Positions 1 through 8,731 are shown, counted from the stretch's first letter. The stretch: DNA of 16,842 nucleotides from Patescibacteria group bacterium (GCA_018968865.1 JAGWZP010000016.1:1-16842); one strand, 5' to 3'. A program made the numbers and translations. The notes: generated by a model from the letters alone, not told the origin.

Positions 1-1
1 G

Positions 2-688
2 CCAGTAACCGCCGAGGCGGCAAAGGAGACCAAAACAATTCCGATCGTTTTCGGGTCCGTCGGAGATCCTTTGGGCGCGCACTTTGTCACGTCCCTCAGC
101 CGCCCGGGCGGGAATGTCACCGGGATTACATCCCTTTCCGTCGAACTCTCGGCAAAACGGCTTGATTTGCTCAAACAACTGTACCCGAATTTAAAGAGAG
201 TCGCCGTTCCGGCAACGATGACTGATGTCGCCGCAAAGAATTCGTTTGATCTGATCGTGAAGACCGCCCCGACGCTCGGTGTTACCGTCGTCCCTTATCT
301 TATCGATGCGAACCATACGCCGACCGAAGTGGCCGGCACCATATCCCACAAAGATGTTGACGGGATCGTACTTACCGCCGACTCGGCGACCTGGGCGGTT
401 CTGCCGGCCTATATCGCTCAAGCAAAAAAGGAGAAGCTTCCCTTTGCCGTTTTCGACCAAAATATGGTGCAGAGCGGGGGGTTGGTCGGGTATGGTCCGG
501 AGTATACGTCGCTTGGAGGGCAAGCGGCGGATATGGTGAAAAGAATACTGGACGGTACTTCGCCCGCCGTCGTGCCTGTCGAGAGCCCCGAAAAACTGAT
601 TCTCGCCCTGAACTTGAAGACGGCAAAAGATCTCGGACTCGTCGTGCCAGATGTATTCCTGAGTCAAGTGGACTACTTGGTCAAATAA
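2..688 (+). CDS. ABC-type substrate-binding protein (TrpX/ABC_sub_bind family), 5'-truncated
   Basis: The reading frame is already open at base 2 and ends at 688, so only the last 228 residues are present and the start lies upstream of the window. The visible part begins with PIVFGSVGDPLGAHFV, followed by a SLSRPGGNVTG segment. These are hallmark segments of the ABC_sub_bind (DUF534/TrpX-like) periplasmic-binding fold. The C-terminus has the typical family ending, ALNLKTAKDLGL-x-VP, just before the stop. The family binds small ligands outside the membrane and delivers them to an ABC permease or, in some systems, to a sensor. The ligand cannot be read from the sequence. The gene lies 58 bp upstream of a sensor kinase on the same strand with no convincing terminator between them, so it may share a transcript with the two-component genes. 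No permease or ATPase gene is visible; one could lie upstream. Confidence 0.85.
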   Translation, partial: PVTAEAAKETKTIPIVFGSVGDPLGAHFVTSLSRPGGNVTGITSLSVELSAKRLDLLKQLYPNLKRVAVPATMTDVAAKNSFDLIVKTAPTLGVTVVPYLIDANHTPTEVAGTISHKDVDGIVLTADSATWAVLPAYIAQAKKEKLPFAVFDQNMVQSGGLVGYGPEYTSLGGQAADMVKRILDGTSPAVVPVESPEKLILALNLKTAKDLGLVVPDVFLSQVDYLVK

Positions 689-746
689 GTTTTGCGCTCA
701 TGGCCGGTGAACTTCTTCCACAAAGGATGTCTCGTCTAAGCATCTC

Positions 747-2543
747 ATGATGTTCACGCGTCTCAAAAATAGAATTTTTACAGCAGGCACGAATGATGGA
801 GAGATAAAGAGTCCGCACGGGACGAACATCGACCTCCGTTTTTTTTGGCTGTGGGCGATCATCTTATTCGTTATCGTGTCCGTCGTATCCTTTTCATACA
901 TTTCTCTTACGGTAAAAGCCATTGAAGACGATGTGTCGCGCGTCCACTTGGAGGTGGCGCGGCGCGCGGCGGCGGTGATCGAGGACTCTCTCGGTACGCT
1001 TATCGATGCGCAGAATCGCTTGGGGCTGGATATGGCGGACCCTTCGCGGGACAAAAATGCAACGTTGGCGCTTTTCATGCGCGCGCATCCAGAATTCGAC
1101 AATGTCTCTCTGATAACCATGAAAGGCACCACGATCCTTTCTCGCGATCGATACGCTGTGGTGAACAAAAGCGAGTTCAAGAGCTATGCAGGACAAGCTA
1201 ATTTCCTTGAGGCGCTGAAGGGCACGACGTCCGTCGGGTCGGTCTTTATTTCAAACTTGGGCGATCCGCTCATAACCATCACCACGCCGGTCATTTCGCT
1301 CGAAGGGGTCGTAGAAGGCGCCATTGTTGCAGATCTCGACTTGAAGTTCATGTGGAAATTGGTGGGCGACATTCAAGTCGGGACGAACGGGAAAGTATAT
1401 GTTGTTGACCAAGACGGCAATCTGATCGCCGACCCGGATCCGTCGATCGTGTTACAGAGGGAAAATCTGCTCGATCGCCCCGTGGTTAAGAGAGTTCTCG
1501 CCAGCTCCCAACCCGTTGATGGGCTGGACCCGACGCTGCGCTATGTTTCAAACGGCCAGGAAACATTTTCGACCGGCCTCCAAATAAGCCCCTACGGGTG
1601 GGGCGTGATCACCGAAGAACCGCTTGCGGAAGCGCTCGTCGCGTCGCAGAGAACCCAAACGGCCGGCGCGATCTTTTCAGTGACCGTCGCGTTGATGCTG
1701 CTCGTCCTCATGATAGTGATTCAGCGCCTCATAACCTCGAATAAGCTCGCGTACGATGCGAACGTTAAATTGGACCAGAATGCATCGCTTCTCCTCAAGC
1801 GCGAGCAAGATCTCATCGCGGCGAACGAGCGTTTGAAAGAGCTTGATAAAGCGAAGTCGGAATTCATTTCGGTCGCCGCCCACCAGCTTCGCACGCCGCT
1901 TTCCGCGATTAAATGGACGCTCTCCCTGCTCGATGAGAATTCGGGGAATCTCACGCCGGAACAGCGCAGCCTCCTTCTGAAAGGCTACGAAAGCAACGAG
2001 CGCATCATCAACCTCGTAAACGAAATGCTGGTGGTCACGCGCATTGAGGCCGGGAAGGTACAGTACAAATTTTCGCTCATCCATCTTGAAGATCTGGTCG
2101 ACAGCGTGATCCTCGACTTCGCCGGCCAAGCGCATGCGCGGCATATTACGTTCACCTTTGAGCGGCCGGCCACGCCGTTCCCGTATGTGAACGTTGACCC
2201 CGACAAAATCCGGGACACGATCCAGAATTTGATCGAGAATGCGATCCGGTATACCCGGGACGGGGGGACTATCATCATTTCCATGAAGAATGAAAATAAG
2301 TTCATAACCGTGTCTATCAAAGACGACGGCATCGGCATACCGCTCCAGCAGCAGTCGAGCATTTTCAACAAGTTCTTCCGGGCCGACAACGCGGTCAAGG
2401 AGCGGACGGACGGATCCGGTCTGGGGCTCTTTATCGCCAAGAGCATCGTGGATACCCACGGCGGGAACATGGGTTTCGAAAGTACGGAAGGCAAGGGAAG
2501 CACCTTCTATTTCACTATCCCCTGCGCTCCTCCCCCGGCATAG
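747..2543 (+). CDS. Membrane sensor histidine kinase with extracellular Cache-like domain
   Basis: 598 residues. A transmembrane helix (about 32-54) is followed by an extracytoplasmic region of about 250 residues resembling a double-Cache ligand-binding domain. A second helix (about 306-328) and a short coiled linker lead to a HisKA domain with phosphoacceptor His379 in AAHQLRTPLSAI. The HATPase domain has an N box NLIENAI (N494-N498), a G1 box DDGIGIP (526-532) and a G2 box GSGLGL (556-561). All catalytic boxes look intact, so it should be an active kinase. It sits between a substrate-binding protein gene and a tandem receiver protein that is the obvious phosphotransfer partner. Two adjacent ATGs (747 and 750) are possible starts; neither has a Shine-Dalgarno sequence. 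The Cache assignment rests on topology and the '...GTNGKVYVVDQDGNLIADPD' type segment and is less certain than the kinase call. Confidence 0.92.
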   Translation: MMFTRLKNRIFTAGTNDGEIKSPHGTNIDLRFFWLWAIILFVIVSVVSFSYISLTVKAIEDDVSRVHLEVARRAAAVIEDSLGTLIDAQNRLGLDMADPSRDKNATLALFMRAHPEFDNVSLITMKGTTILSRDRYAVVNKSEFKSYAGQANFLEALKGTTSVGSVFISNLGDPLITITTPVISLEGVVEGAIVADLDLKFMWKLVGDIQVGTNGKVYVVDQDGNLIADPDPSIVLQRENLLDRPVVKRVLASSQPVDGLDPTLRYVSNGQETFSTGLQISPYGWGVITEEPLAEALVASQRTQTAGAIFSVTVALMLLVLMIVIQRLITSNKLAYDANVKLDQNASLLLKREQDLIAANERLKELDKAKSEFISVAAHQLRTPLSAIKWTLSLLDENSGNLTPEQRSLLLKGYESNERIINLVNEMLVVTRIEAGKVQYKFSLIHLEDLVDSVILDFAGQAHARHITFTFERPATPFPYVNVDPDKIRDTIQNLIENAIRYTRDGGTIIISMKNENKFITVSIKDDGIGIPLQQQSSIFNKFFRADNAVKERTDGSGLGLFIAKSIVDTHGGNMGFESTEGKGSTFYFTIPCAPPPA

Positions 2544-2564
2544 ACCACGAGGGCTCGCGTACGG

Positions 2565-2582
2565 TATAATCGCCTGAACACA
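2565..2582 (+). promoter_or_regulatory. Putative leaderless promoter (-10 TATAAT) of the tandem response regulator gene
   Basis: A perfect TATAAT (2565-2570) ends 12 nt before the ATG at 2583. Transcription would begin within a few bases of the start codon, leaving no room for a ribosome binding site, and none is visible. No clear -35 box is found at the normal distance. Confidence 0.5.
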
Positions 2583-3374
2583 ATGAATCAAGATAATAAG
2601 ATACTCATTGTCGAGGACGAACAAGTCTTGGGTGAGCTCCTGCTCAGCAAGTTCAAGTCCGAAGGGTATGATGCCTTTTGGGAGATGAACGGCGAAGACG
2701 GATTGCGCAAAATGCGCGAGCTGCTGCCGAATCTGGTGCTGCTTGACCTGGTGATGCCGAAAAAAGACGGGTACGAGGTCCTCGATGAGATGAGGAATGA
2801 CGAGGTTCTCAAAAAAATCCCGGTCGTCATTATTTCCAACTCCGGCCAGCCGGTGGAAATCGAAAAAATCCTCGAACTAGGTGCGAAAGATTATATTATC
2901 AAGGCGCAGTTCAGCCCGGAGGAAGTGCTTGAGAAGGTGCAAAAGTATCTCAATCAGGAAGTTGCACCGAAACATGCGAACAAAAATGCATCGGGAATAA
3001 AAATCCTCGTCGTGGAGGACGACACCTTCCTTTCATCGCTTGAAGTCGAGCGATTCAAGAAAGAAGGATACAACGTGAAGTTGGCTTCCGACGGCACGCA
3101 GGCTCTGAAGGATATCGAAGCGGACATTCCCGATTTGATGCTCCTCGATATCGTCATGCCGGGCATGAACGGGTTCGACGTTCTGAGAAAAGTGAAGGCC
3201 GATCCGAAGTATAAGGATATGATGGTAATCGTTTTCTCAAACCTCGGCCAGGAACAGGAAATAGAGGAATGCAAGAAACTGGGAGCCGATGATTTCTTGG
3301 TGAAGGCGAATTTCACTCTCAAGGAGGTGGTGGATAAAATCAACGCACTTTTGAAAAAGAAGGGGAGGATATAG
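2583..3374 (+). CDS. Response regulator with two tandem receiver domains and no output domain
   Basis: 263 residues made of two CheY-like REC domains. REC1 spans about residues 6-123: acidic pair E11/D12, phosphoacceptor D55 in LLDLVMP, S85 in the switch position, K107. REC2 spans about 139-260: acidic residues 145-147 (EDD), phosphoacceptor D189 in LLDIVMP, then FSNLGQ and VKA. Both therefore keep the residues for Mg2+ binding and phosphorylation. There is no DNA-binding or enzymatic output domain, so it probably works by protein-protein contact or as a phosphorelay/sink. It follows the sensor kinase by 39 bp and appears to have its own -10 element. The two REC domains resemble each other and the single REC protein in the pilus cluster (SNSGQ, SNLGQ, SNQGQ), which suggests common descent and possibly cross-talk with pilus control. 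Confidence 0.9.
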   Translation: MNQDNKILIVEDEQVLGELLLSKFKSEGYDAFWEMNGEDGLRKMRELLPNLVLLDLVMPKKDGYEVLDEMRNDEVLKKIPVVIISNSGQPVEIEKILELGAKDYIIKAQFSPEEVLEKVQKYLNQEVAPKHANKNASGIKILVVEDDTFLSSLEVERFKKEGYNVKLASDGTQALKDIEADIPDLMLLDIVMPGMNGFDVLRKVKADPKYKDMMVIVFSNLGQEQEIEECKKLGADDFLVKANFTLKEVVDKINALLKKKGRI

Positions 3375-3392
3375 CGCCGTTTTTTATAGGTG

Positions 3393-3479
3393 CGGAGACG
3401 GTGGGATTTGAACCCACGAGACCCTTTCGGGCCTGCCTCATTAGCAGCGAGGTGCTTTCGACCACTCAGCCACGTCTCC
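3393..3479 (-). tRNA. tRNA-Ser (anticodon GCU)
   Basis: On the minus strand the sequence starts GGAGACG at 3479 and closes with CGTCTCC plus discriminator G at 3393, giving a perfect 7-bp acceptor stem. The anticodon loop CTGCTAA (3441-3447) carries GCT, which reads AGC/AGU serine codons. A long variable arm with a GGCCC-GAAA-GGGTC stem-loop identifies it as class II. The T arm is GTGGG-TTCAAAT-CCCAC. The 3' CCA is not encoded; the bases after the discriminator are CAC, so CCA must be added enzymatically. It lies downstream of comF on the same strand. Its immediate leader is unusual and is described separately. Confidence 0.97.
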
Positions 3480-3605
3480 TCGTTTCACTCGTCGACGTGG
3501 CTTCGCCTGGCTCTCCTACGACCTGCCCCAAGGGCATCGGTCGTTTCCGCCTAAGGCGGAACCAGATGAAATATGAAGCAGTTCATATTTCATAGCCACG
3601 TCTCC
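3468..3605. repeat. 12-bp direct repeat of the tRNA-Ser 5' end, plus inverted partial copy
   Basis: AGCCACGTCTCC occurs at 3468-3479 (inside the tRNA, complement of its first 12 nt) and again at 3594-3605, flanking the hairpin cluster. A partial inverted copy, GACGTGGCT, is at 3494-3502 and is perfectly complementary to 3468-3476 with a 17-nt loop. The direct copies could be a duplication made by insertion of the intervening 114 bp or remnants of a lost tRNA copy. Confidence 0.75.
3480..3593. repeat. Cluster of three consecutive hairpins between comF and tRNA-Ser
   Basis: Three inverted repeats follow each other. At 3518-3544 ACGACC pairs with GGTCGT around an inner TGCCC/GGGCA stem. At 3545-3561 TTCCGCC-TAA-GGCGGAA is perfect. 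At 3566-3593 a perfect 12-bp arm ATGAAATATGAA has a GCAG loop. None is followed by a convincing U-tract in either direction. The last one could end comF transcripts (comF stops at 3627, minus strand). The compact palindromic style suggests dispersed repeat units or a processed RNA leader. No credible protein is encoded here. Confidence 0.7.
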
Positions 3606-3626
3606 GTAGAGAGCAGAGTATCAAAT

Positions 3627-4232
3627 TTAATGAGCGAGGGCGAGCGGGATGATATGAAGTGCACCGGCTCCTTTGAGCGCATTGACCGCGGCCTGGAGCG
3701 TTGCGCCAGTGGTGATGACGTCATCAATGACGATGTAGGTGTGCGCGGGGCTGACAGGATGCGCGGCGCGGAACGCGCCGCGCATGTTCTCTTCGCGGGC
3801 GTGGCGCGGAAGCGAGACCTGCGAGACCGTCTCGCGGGTGCGCACGAGACACGCGGCGTCGACCGGTATGCTGAGTTCCTCTCCGGCGCGCCGCACGATT
3901 TCTTCGATCTGGTTAAAACCGCGTTCCCGACGGCGCCCTCTCCCGAGCGGTACCGGCACGATGATGGGATTGCGGATGTCATCGGCGTCGCGGATATAGT
4001 CAGCGAGCGCGAAACCGAGAAATTGGAGGGCGCGTCCGCTCCCGTGGTACTTCGCTTCATGGATGGCCGCGCGCACCGGCACGGCGGCAAAGGGCAGGAG
4101 CGCCACGGTCTCCGGCTGCGTATACGAGACGAGCCGCGGGGCGACGAGGGCGAGGAAGTCGTCGCGCGAGGTTCCCCGCAGGGCGAGTTCGTCCACACGG
4201 GGAGGGAAGAGGAGGTCGACCAGACGCATCAT
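3627..4232 (-). CDS. comF: ComF-family phosphoribosyltransferase-like protein
   Basis: 201 residues on the minus strand. The core matches ComF/GntX type I phosphoribosyltransferases: an 'IHEAKYHGSGRAL' segment, PVPLGRGRRRERGFNQ, a TQ-like/R..R..N..GAF region (here RHAREENMRGAF) and the PRPP-binding loop IDDVITTGAT near the C-terminus. ComF proteins are linked to natural DNA uptake, where ComFA/ComFC act in the cytoplasm on incoming strands. Family members normally begin with a CxxC...CxxC zinc ribbon. This protein has a single cysteine and no such ribbon, although a short N-terminal LLFPPRVDELAL segment occupies its place. The start ATG (two in tandem, 4232 and 4229) lies only 14 bp from the divergent pilM start. 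Its position next to the pilus cluster supports a competence-related role, by inference. Confidence 0.85.
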   Translation of the reverse strand: MMRLVDLLFPPRVDELALRGTSRDDFLALVAPRLVSYTQPETVALLPFAAVPVRAAIHEAKYHGSGRALQFLGFALADYIRDADDIRNPIIVPVPLGRGRRRERGFNQIEEIVRRAGEELSIPVDAACLVRTRETVSQVSLPRHAREENMRGAFRAAHPVSPAHTYIVIDDVITTGATLQAAVNALKGAGALHIIPLALAH

Positions 4233-4246
4233 GGTAGTATTGTTGC
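4233..4246. promoter_or_regulatory. 14-bp divergent start region of comF and pilM
   Basis: Only 14 bp separate the comF and pilM start codons. On the + strand TAGTAT (4235-4240) ends 6 nt before the pilM ATG. On the minus strand the same bases read AATACT, ending 3 nt before the first comF ATG and 6 nt before the second. Both mRNAs would be nearly or fully leaderless, and each promoter must extend into the other gene's coding sequence. The -10 matches are imperfect. Confidence 0.4.
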
Positions 4247-5347
4247 ATGTCGTTTCTCGATAGTTTTTTTAAGAAAAAGGATACCAGCGTGCTCGGTGTG
4301 GATATCGGTTCGTCGTCCCTCAAAGTCGTCCAGTTGCGCAGGGAGCGCGGGAAGGCGGTACTCGAAACGTACGGCGAGCTCGCGCTCGGCCCTTACGGCG
4401 GCTCCGAAGTCGGGCAAGCGACGAATCTTTCCGTCGAGCAGATCACCGAGACGCTTAAAGATTTGTTGCGCGAGGCAAAAGTGACGACAACGGCCTGCGG
4501 CCTCTCGATACCGTTCGCCCGTTCGCTCCTGACACTGGTGAAATTGCCGTACCGGAAGGACCCGAAGGAGCAGAAGACCGTCATCGAACTTGAAGCGCGC
4601 AAGTATATCCCCGTTCCCGTTTCTGAAGTACAGCTCGACTGGTTCGTCGTGCCTGAAGCGGAGCCGGCGCAATTTGCCGAAGGAAGTTCTCCTGAAGGCA
4701 CGCCTCCCGCGAAGGAAACTATCGAGGTGCTTCTCGTTGCCGTCCACAACGACGAACTCGCACTGCTCCAAAAAGTCGCCACCGACGCGGGGCTCGCCGC
4801 AAGTTTCTATGAGATCGAGATCTTCAGCACCATCCGCGCGGTGGTCGAGGAACCGGTGAAGCCGGTCATGGTGCTTGACGTCGGCGCCGCGTCGACGAAG
4901 ACGTACGTCATTGAGCACGGCGTTGTGGCGCTTTCGCACGCCATCGCCGTGGGGAGCCAGGACATCACGCGCGCCATTTCGGTTTCCGAGAACGTTTCCA
5001 TCGCGCGGGCCGAAGCGCTCAAAAAAGAGGAGGGTCTCAGCGGCGCGGGCGCGCTCGGCAATCCCGAACTCGTCTTTTCGCGCATTTTCTCCGAAGCGCG
5101 CCGCGTCCTCATACAATATGAAACGGCGCATAAGAAATCGGTCACGGCAATCGTACTCACGGGCGGCGGCGGCGTGACGAAAGAACTCAGCGCGTATGCA
5201 AAAAATATTTTCTCCATCGATGTGCACGTCGCGGATCCTTTCGCGAAAACCGAAGCACCCGCGTTCATGCGCCCGATCCTCGAAGAAATCGGCCCCGAGT
5301 TTGCCGTGGCCGTCGGGCTCGCGCTCCGCAAACTGGAAGAAACGTAA
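4247..5347 (+). CDS. pilM: Type IV pilus assembly ATPase-fold protein PilM
   Basis: 366 residues with an actin/FtsA-like fold. The phosphate-1 motif GVDIGSSSLK is at 17-26, a second nucleotide-binding loop VLDVGAASTK is at about 209-218, and an adenosine-side LTGGGG loop starts at about 304. PilM is cytoplasmic. It binds ATP and the N-terminal tail of PilN, and links the inner-membrane PilN/PilO complex to the motor ATPases. Length and motif order match the family. It is the first gene of the pilus cluster, 14 bp from divergent comF, with a possible leaderless start. A 69-bp gap with its own promoter-like element separates it from pilN. Confidence 0.93.
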   Translation: MSFLDSFFKKKDTSVLGVDIGSSSLKVVQLRRERGKAVLETYGELALGPYGGSEVGQATNLSVEQITETLKDLLREAKVTTTACGLSIPFARSLLTLVKLPYRKDPKEQKTVIELEARKYIPVPVSEVQLDWFVVPEAEPAQFAEGSSPEGTPPAKETIEVLLVAVHNDELALLQKVATDAGLAASFYEIEIFSTIRAVVEEPVKPVMVLDVGAASTKTYVIEHGVVALSHAIAVGSQDITRAISVSENVSIARAEALKKEEGLSGAGALGNPELVFSRIFSEARRVLIQYETAHKKSVTAIVLTGGGGVTKELSAYAKNIFSIDVHVADPFAKTEAPAFMRPILEEIGPEFAVAVGLALRKLEET

Positions 5348-5384
5348 GCGGCGTTTGAACGTTTTGCACAGATACCGCACGCCG

Positions 5385-5416
5385 TACTTGTATAAGTATC
5401 GTATACTGGTAAGGAA
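5385..5416 (+). promoter_or_regulatory. Putative promoter of the pilNO transcript
   Basis: TATACT (5402-5407) ends 9 nt before the pilN ATG at 5417, the same spacing seen before several other genes here. Just upstream is a small inverted repeat, TACTT-GTAT-AAGTA (5385-5398), that could be an operator or chance. AAGGA at 5411-5415 is too close to the ATG to be a normal ribosome binding site. Confidence 0.45.
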
Positions 5417-6076
5417 ATGGCTCTTCCTCCGACGATACCAACCTCGTTCGTTCCCCATGCCTCGGGCGCGCCCGCGCAGCGGTTTCGCTCCGATCTCACC
5501 GGTGCCTTCGGTTTTTTCGCATACGGAGTCCTCGGCGTCGTTTTTATCTTGGCGCTGGGCGTTTTCTTTTATGGGCGGATTCTTGCGGCGGAGCAATCCA
5601 GCAAGGACGCGACCCTCGCCAAAGCCGAGGCGGCAATCGATCCGTCTACCGTCGAGAATTTCGTTCGATTGCGCAACCGCTTGAACCAGAGCGAAACGCT
5701 CCTCAAGAAGCACGTTGCATTTTCTAATTTCTTCACCTCGCTTGAGACGCTTCTTCCCGCCAACGTGCGTTTTTCCACCCTGCATATTTCACTCGATCCC
5801 ACCGGGATATCGAAGATCGACGGCACGGGTGTCGCGAAAAATTTCAATGCGCTCGCCGCCGCTTCGATAGCCTTTGCCGGTGACGGCCGCATCAAGGACG
5901 CTATCTTTTCAAAAATAAGCATCGCGAAGGACAACTCCGTCTCCTTCGGCCTTTCGGCAACGCTCGACCCGAAGCTTATCAGTTTCTCGCCAAACGTAAG
6001 CGCACCGAGTGCTCCAAGCACGCCGAGCGTACCGAGCGCTCCGAATCCGCCCGCCGCTTCGACCACCACGCCATGA
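5417..6076 (+). CDS. pilN: PilN-like type IV pilus inner-membrane assembly protein
   Basis: 219 residues. A short cytoplasmic tail is followed by one transmembrane helix (about 29-52), an extracytoplasmic coiled segment (about 54-100) and a ferredoxin-like region containing FFTSLETLLPANVRFSTLHI, typical of PilN/Fimbrial assembly proteins. It should pair with PilO outside the membrane and with PilM inside. The canonical INLLP motif, through which PilN docks onto PilM, is not present; the tail has PTSFVPH instead. The last 25 or so residues are a low-complexity Ser/Pro/Ala tail with repeated SAP/STPS units, probably a flexible extension. Identification rests mainly on architecture and the position between pilM and pilO. 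The stop codon overlaps the pilO start (ATGA). Confidence 0.82.
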   Translation: MALPPTIPTSFVPHASGAPAQRFRSDLTGAFGFFAYGVLGVVFILALGVFFYGRILAAEQSSKDATLAKAEAAIDPSTVENFVRLRNRLNQSETLLKKHVAFSNFFTSLETLLPANVRFSTLHISLDPTGISKIDGTGVAKNFNALAAASIAFAGDGRIKDAIFSKISIAKDNSVSFGLSATLDPKLISFSPNVSAPSAPSTPSVPSAPNPPAASTTTP

Positions 6077-6642
6077 ACAGCCGCATCCTCCCTTTGATTG
6101 CTCTCCTTGTTGCCGCCGGCATATTCTTTGCGTACGTGAGTCCGACCTGGTCCGGCTCCATAGCCGATACCAAGGCCGCCATCGCGCTTGACGACCAGGC
6201 GCTCGCCGCGGCGGACGAATATACGAAACAGCAGGACACGCTCGCCGCCGCACGCGATGCCATCGATCCCGCGAATCTGACGCGGCTTACCACCTTCCTG
6301 CCCGATTCGGTCGATAATGTCGGGCTCATCCTCGACTTGAATGCGCTTGCGGCACGCTCGGGACTCTCGCTCGCGAACATCGATGTCGTGACGAATGACG
6401 CGAGCGGTGTGAAGAGCAGCGCGGGCGGGCCATCGGGCGCCCCGCAACCGAGTGCGGCAGAACCGGTCGGTTCGGTCGATCTCTCGCTCACTGCGGTCGG
6501 GACGTTTACCGCGCTGCAATCGTTTTTGAGCGGCGTGGAACGAAGCGCGCGGCTTCTGGATGTCCAGGATATCACCGTCAAGGGTTCCGACACTGGCGTC
6601 TATACCTACCAAATGGCCTTGCGCCTTTACTGGCTACGCTAA
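6073..6642 (+). CDS. pilO: PilO-like type IV pilus inner-membrane assembly protein
   Basis: 189 residues. It has a single N-terminal membrane helix (about 5-23), then a helical stretch (about 30-65) rich in Ala and charged residues that fits the PilO coiled coil. The following globular part contains FLPDSVDNVGLILDLNALAARSGL, the classic PilO segment, and ends in a ferredoxin-like beta region with a YWLR terminus. It would heterodimerise with PilN and set the spacing of the assembly platform. A Gly/Ser/Pro-rich loop (about 115-134) interrupts the domain. The start overlaps the pilN stop by 4 nt, implying translational coupling. Confidence 0.88.
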   Translation: MNSRILPLIALLVAAGIFFAYVSPTWSGSIADTKAAIALDDQALAAADEYTKQQDTLAAARDAIDPANLTRLTTFLPDSVDNVGLILDLNALAARSGLSLANIDVVTNDASGVKSSAGGPSGAPQPSAAEPVGSVDLSLTAVGTFTALQSFLSGVERSARLLDVQDITVKGSDTGVYTYQMALRLYWLR

Positions 6643-6652
6643 GCTTTTGTCC

Positions 6653-6955
6653 ATGCAATCCAACAATACCGTCATTATCATCATCGTTACGCTCATCGTG
6701 GCGGCGGGAGCGTATTGGTACTTCTTCACCGGAACAGGGAACCAGCCGCCGCTTACGGCGGGCGCTCCCGAGCAGAACAGTGCACAGACGAAATTCAAAG
6801 TGCTCGTGAGCGAGCTGCAGCCGATCACCTTTGATACCAGCATTTTCTCCGAGCCGAGCTTCATGGCGCTCTCCGATTTGGCGACGCCGGTCGCGCCCGA
6901 AACGTTAGGTCGCCTCGACCCGTTCGCGGGGATTCCCGGAGTAATCGGAAAATGA
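6653..6955 (+). CDS. Small single-pass membrane protein in the PilP position
   Basis: 100 residues starting at ATG 6653, 10 bp after pilO. I chose this start because the membrane helix (about 7-25, very Ile/Val-rich) then lies at the N-terminus; an in-frame upstream ATG (6560) would run 31 codons through pilO. After a disordered linker comes a segment with ELQPITFDTSIFSEPSFMAL and a C-terminal GRLDPFAGI motif. In Patescibacteria pilus loci, small proteins with an 'F..L.....P....GR.NPF' ending recur at this position (from memory of such loci). It may functionally stand in for PilP, the PilNO partner. There is no secretin for it to contact, in keeping with a monoderm envelope. Function is inferred from context only. 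Confidence 0.75.
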   Translation: MQSNNTVIIIIVTLIVAAGAYWYFFTGTGNQPPLTAGAPEQNSAQTKFKVLVSELQPITFDTSIFSEPSFMALSDLATPVAPETLGRLDPFAGIPGVIGK

Positions 6956-6958
6956 GTA

Positions 6959-8731
<1,773 letters not shown>

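Noticed and set aside
3374..3392. T-run (GCCGTTTTTTAT) after the tandem response regulator as an intrinsic terminator
   Set aside because: I could not find a convincing stem directly before the T-run. The complement of the tRNA lies downstream, not upstream, of it.
3401..3595. 64-codon + strand open frame
   Set aside because: It reads through the complement of tRNA-Ser and the hairpin cluster. Such 'MGFEPTRP...' peptides are well-known false genes over tRNAs.
3480..3600. CRISPR-like or self-splicing intron in the tRNA region
   Set aside because: The hairpins differ in sequence, there are no regular spacers, and the tRNA is intact without an interruption. The stretch is too short for a group I intron.
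4229..5785. Long open frame of over 500 codons on the minus strand
   Set aside because: It lies antisense to pilM and part of pilN, which have clear family motifs on the + strand. Its translation is Arg/Asp/Gly-rich with no domain, as expected for an antisense shadow in GC-rich DNA.
6560..6652. 31-codon N-terminal extension of the small PilP-position protein
   Set aside because: It would overlap the pilO coding sequence in another frame and put a polar stretch before the membrane helix. ATG 6653 gives a normal single-pass topology.
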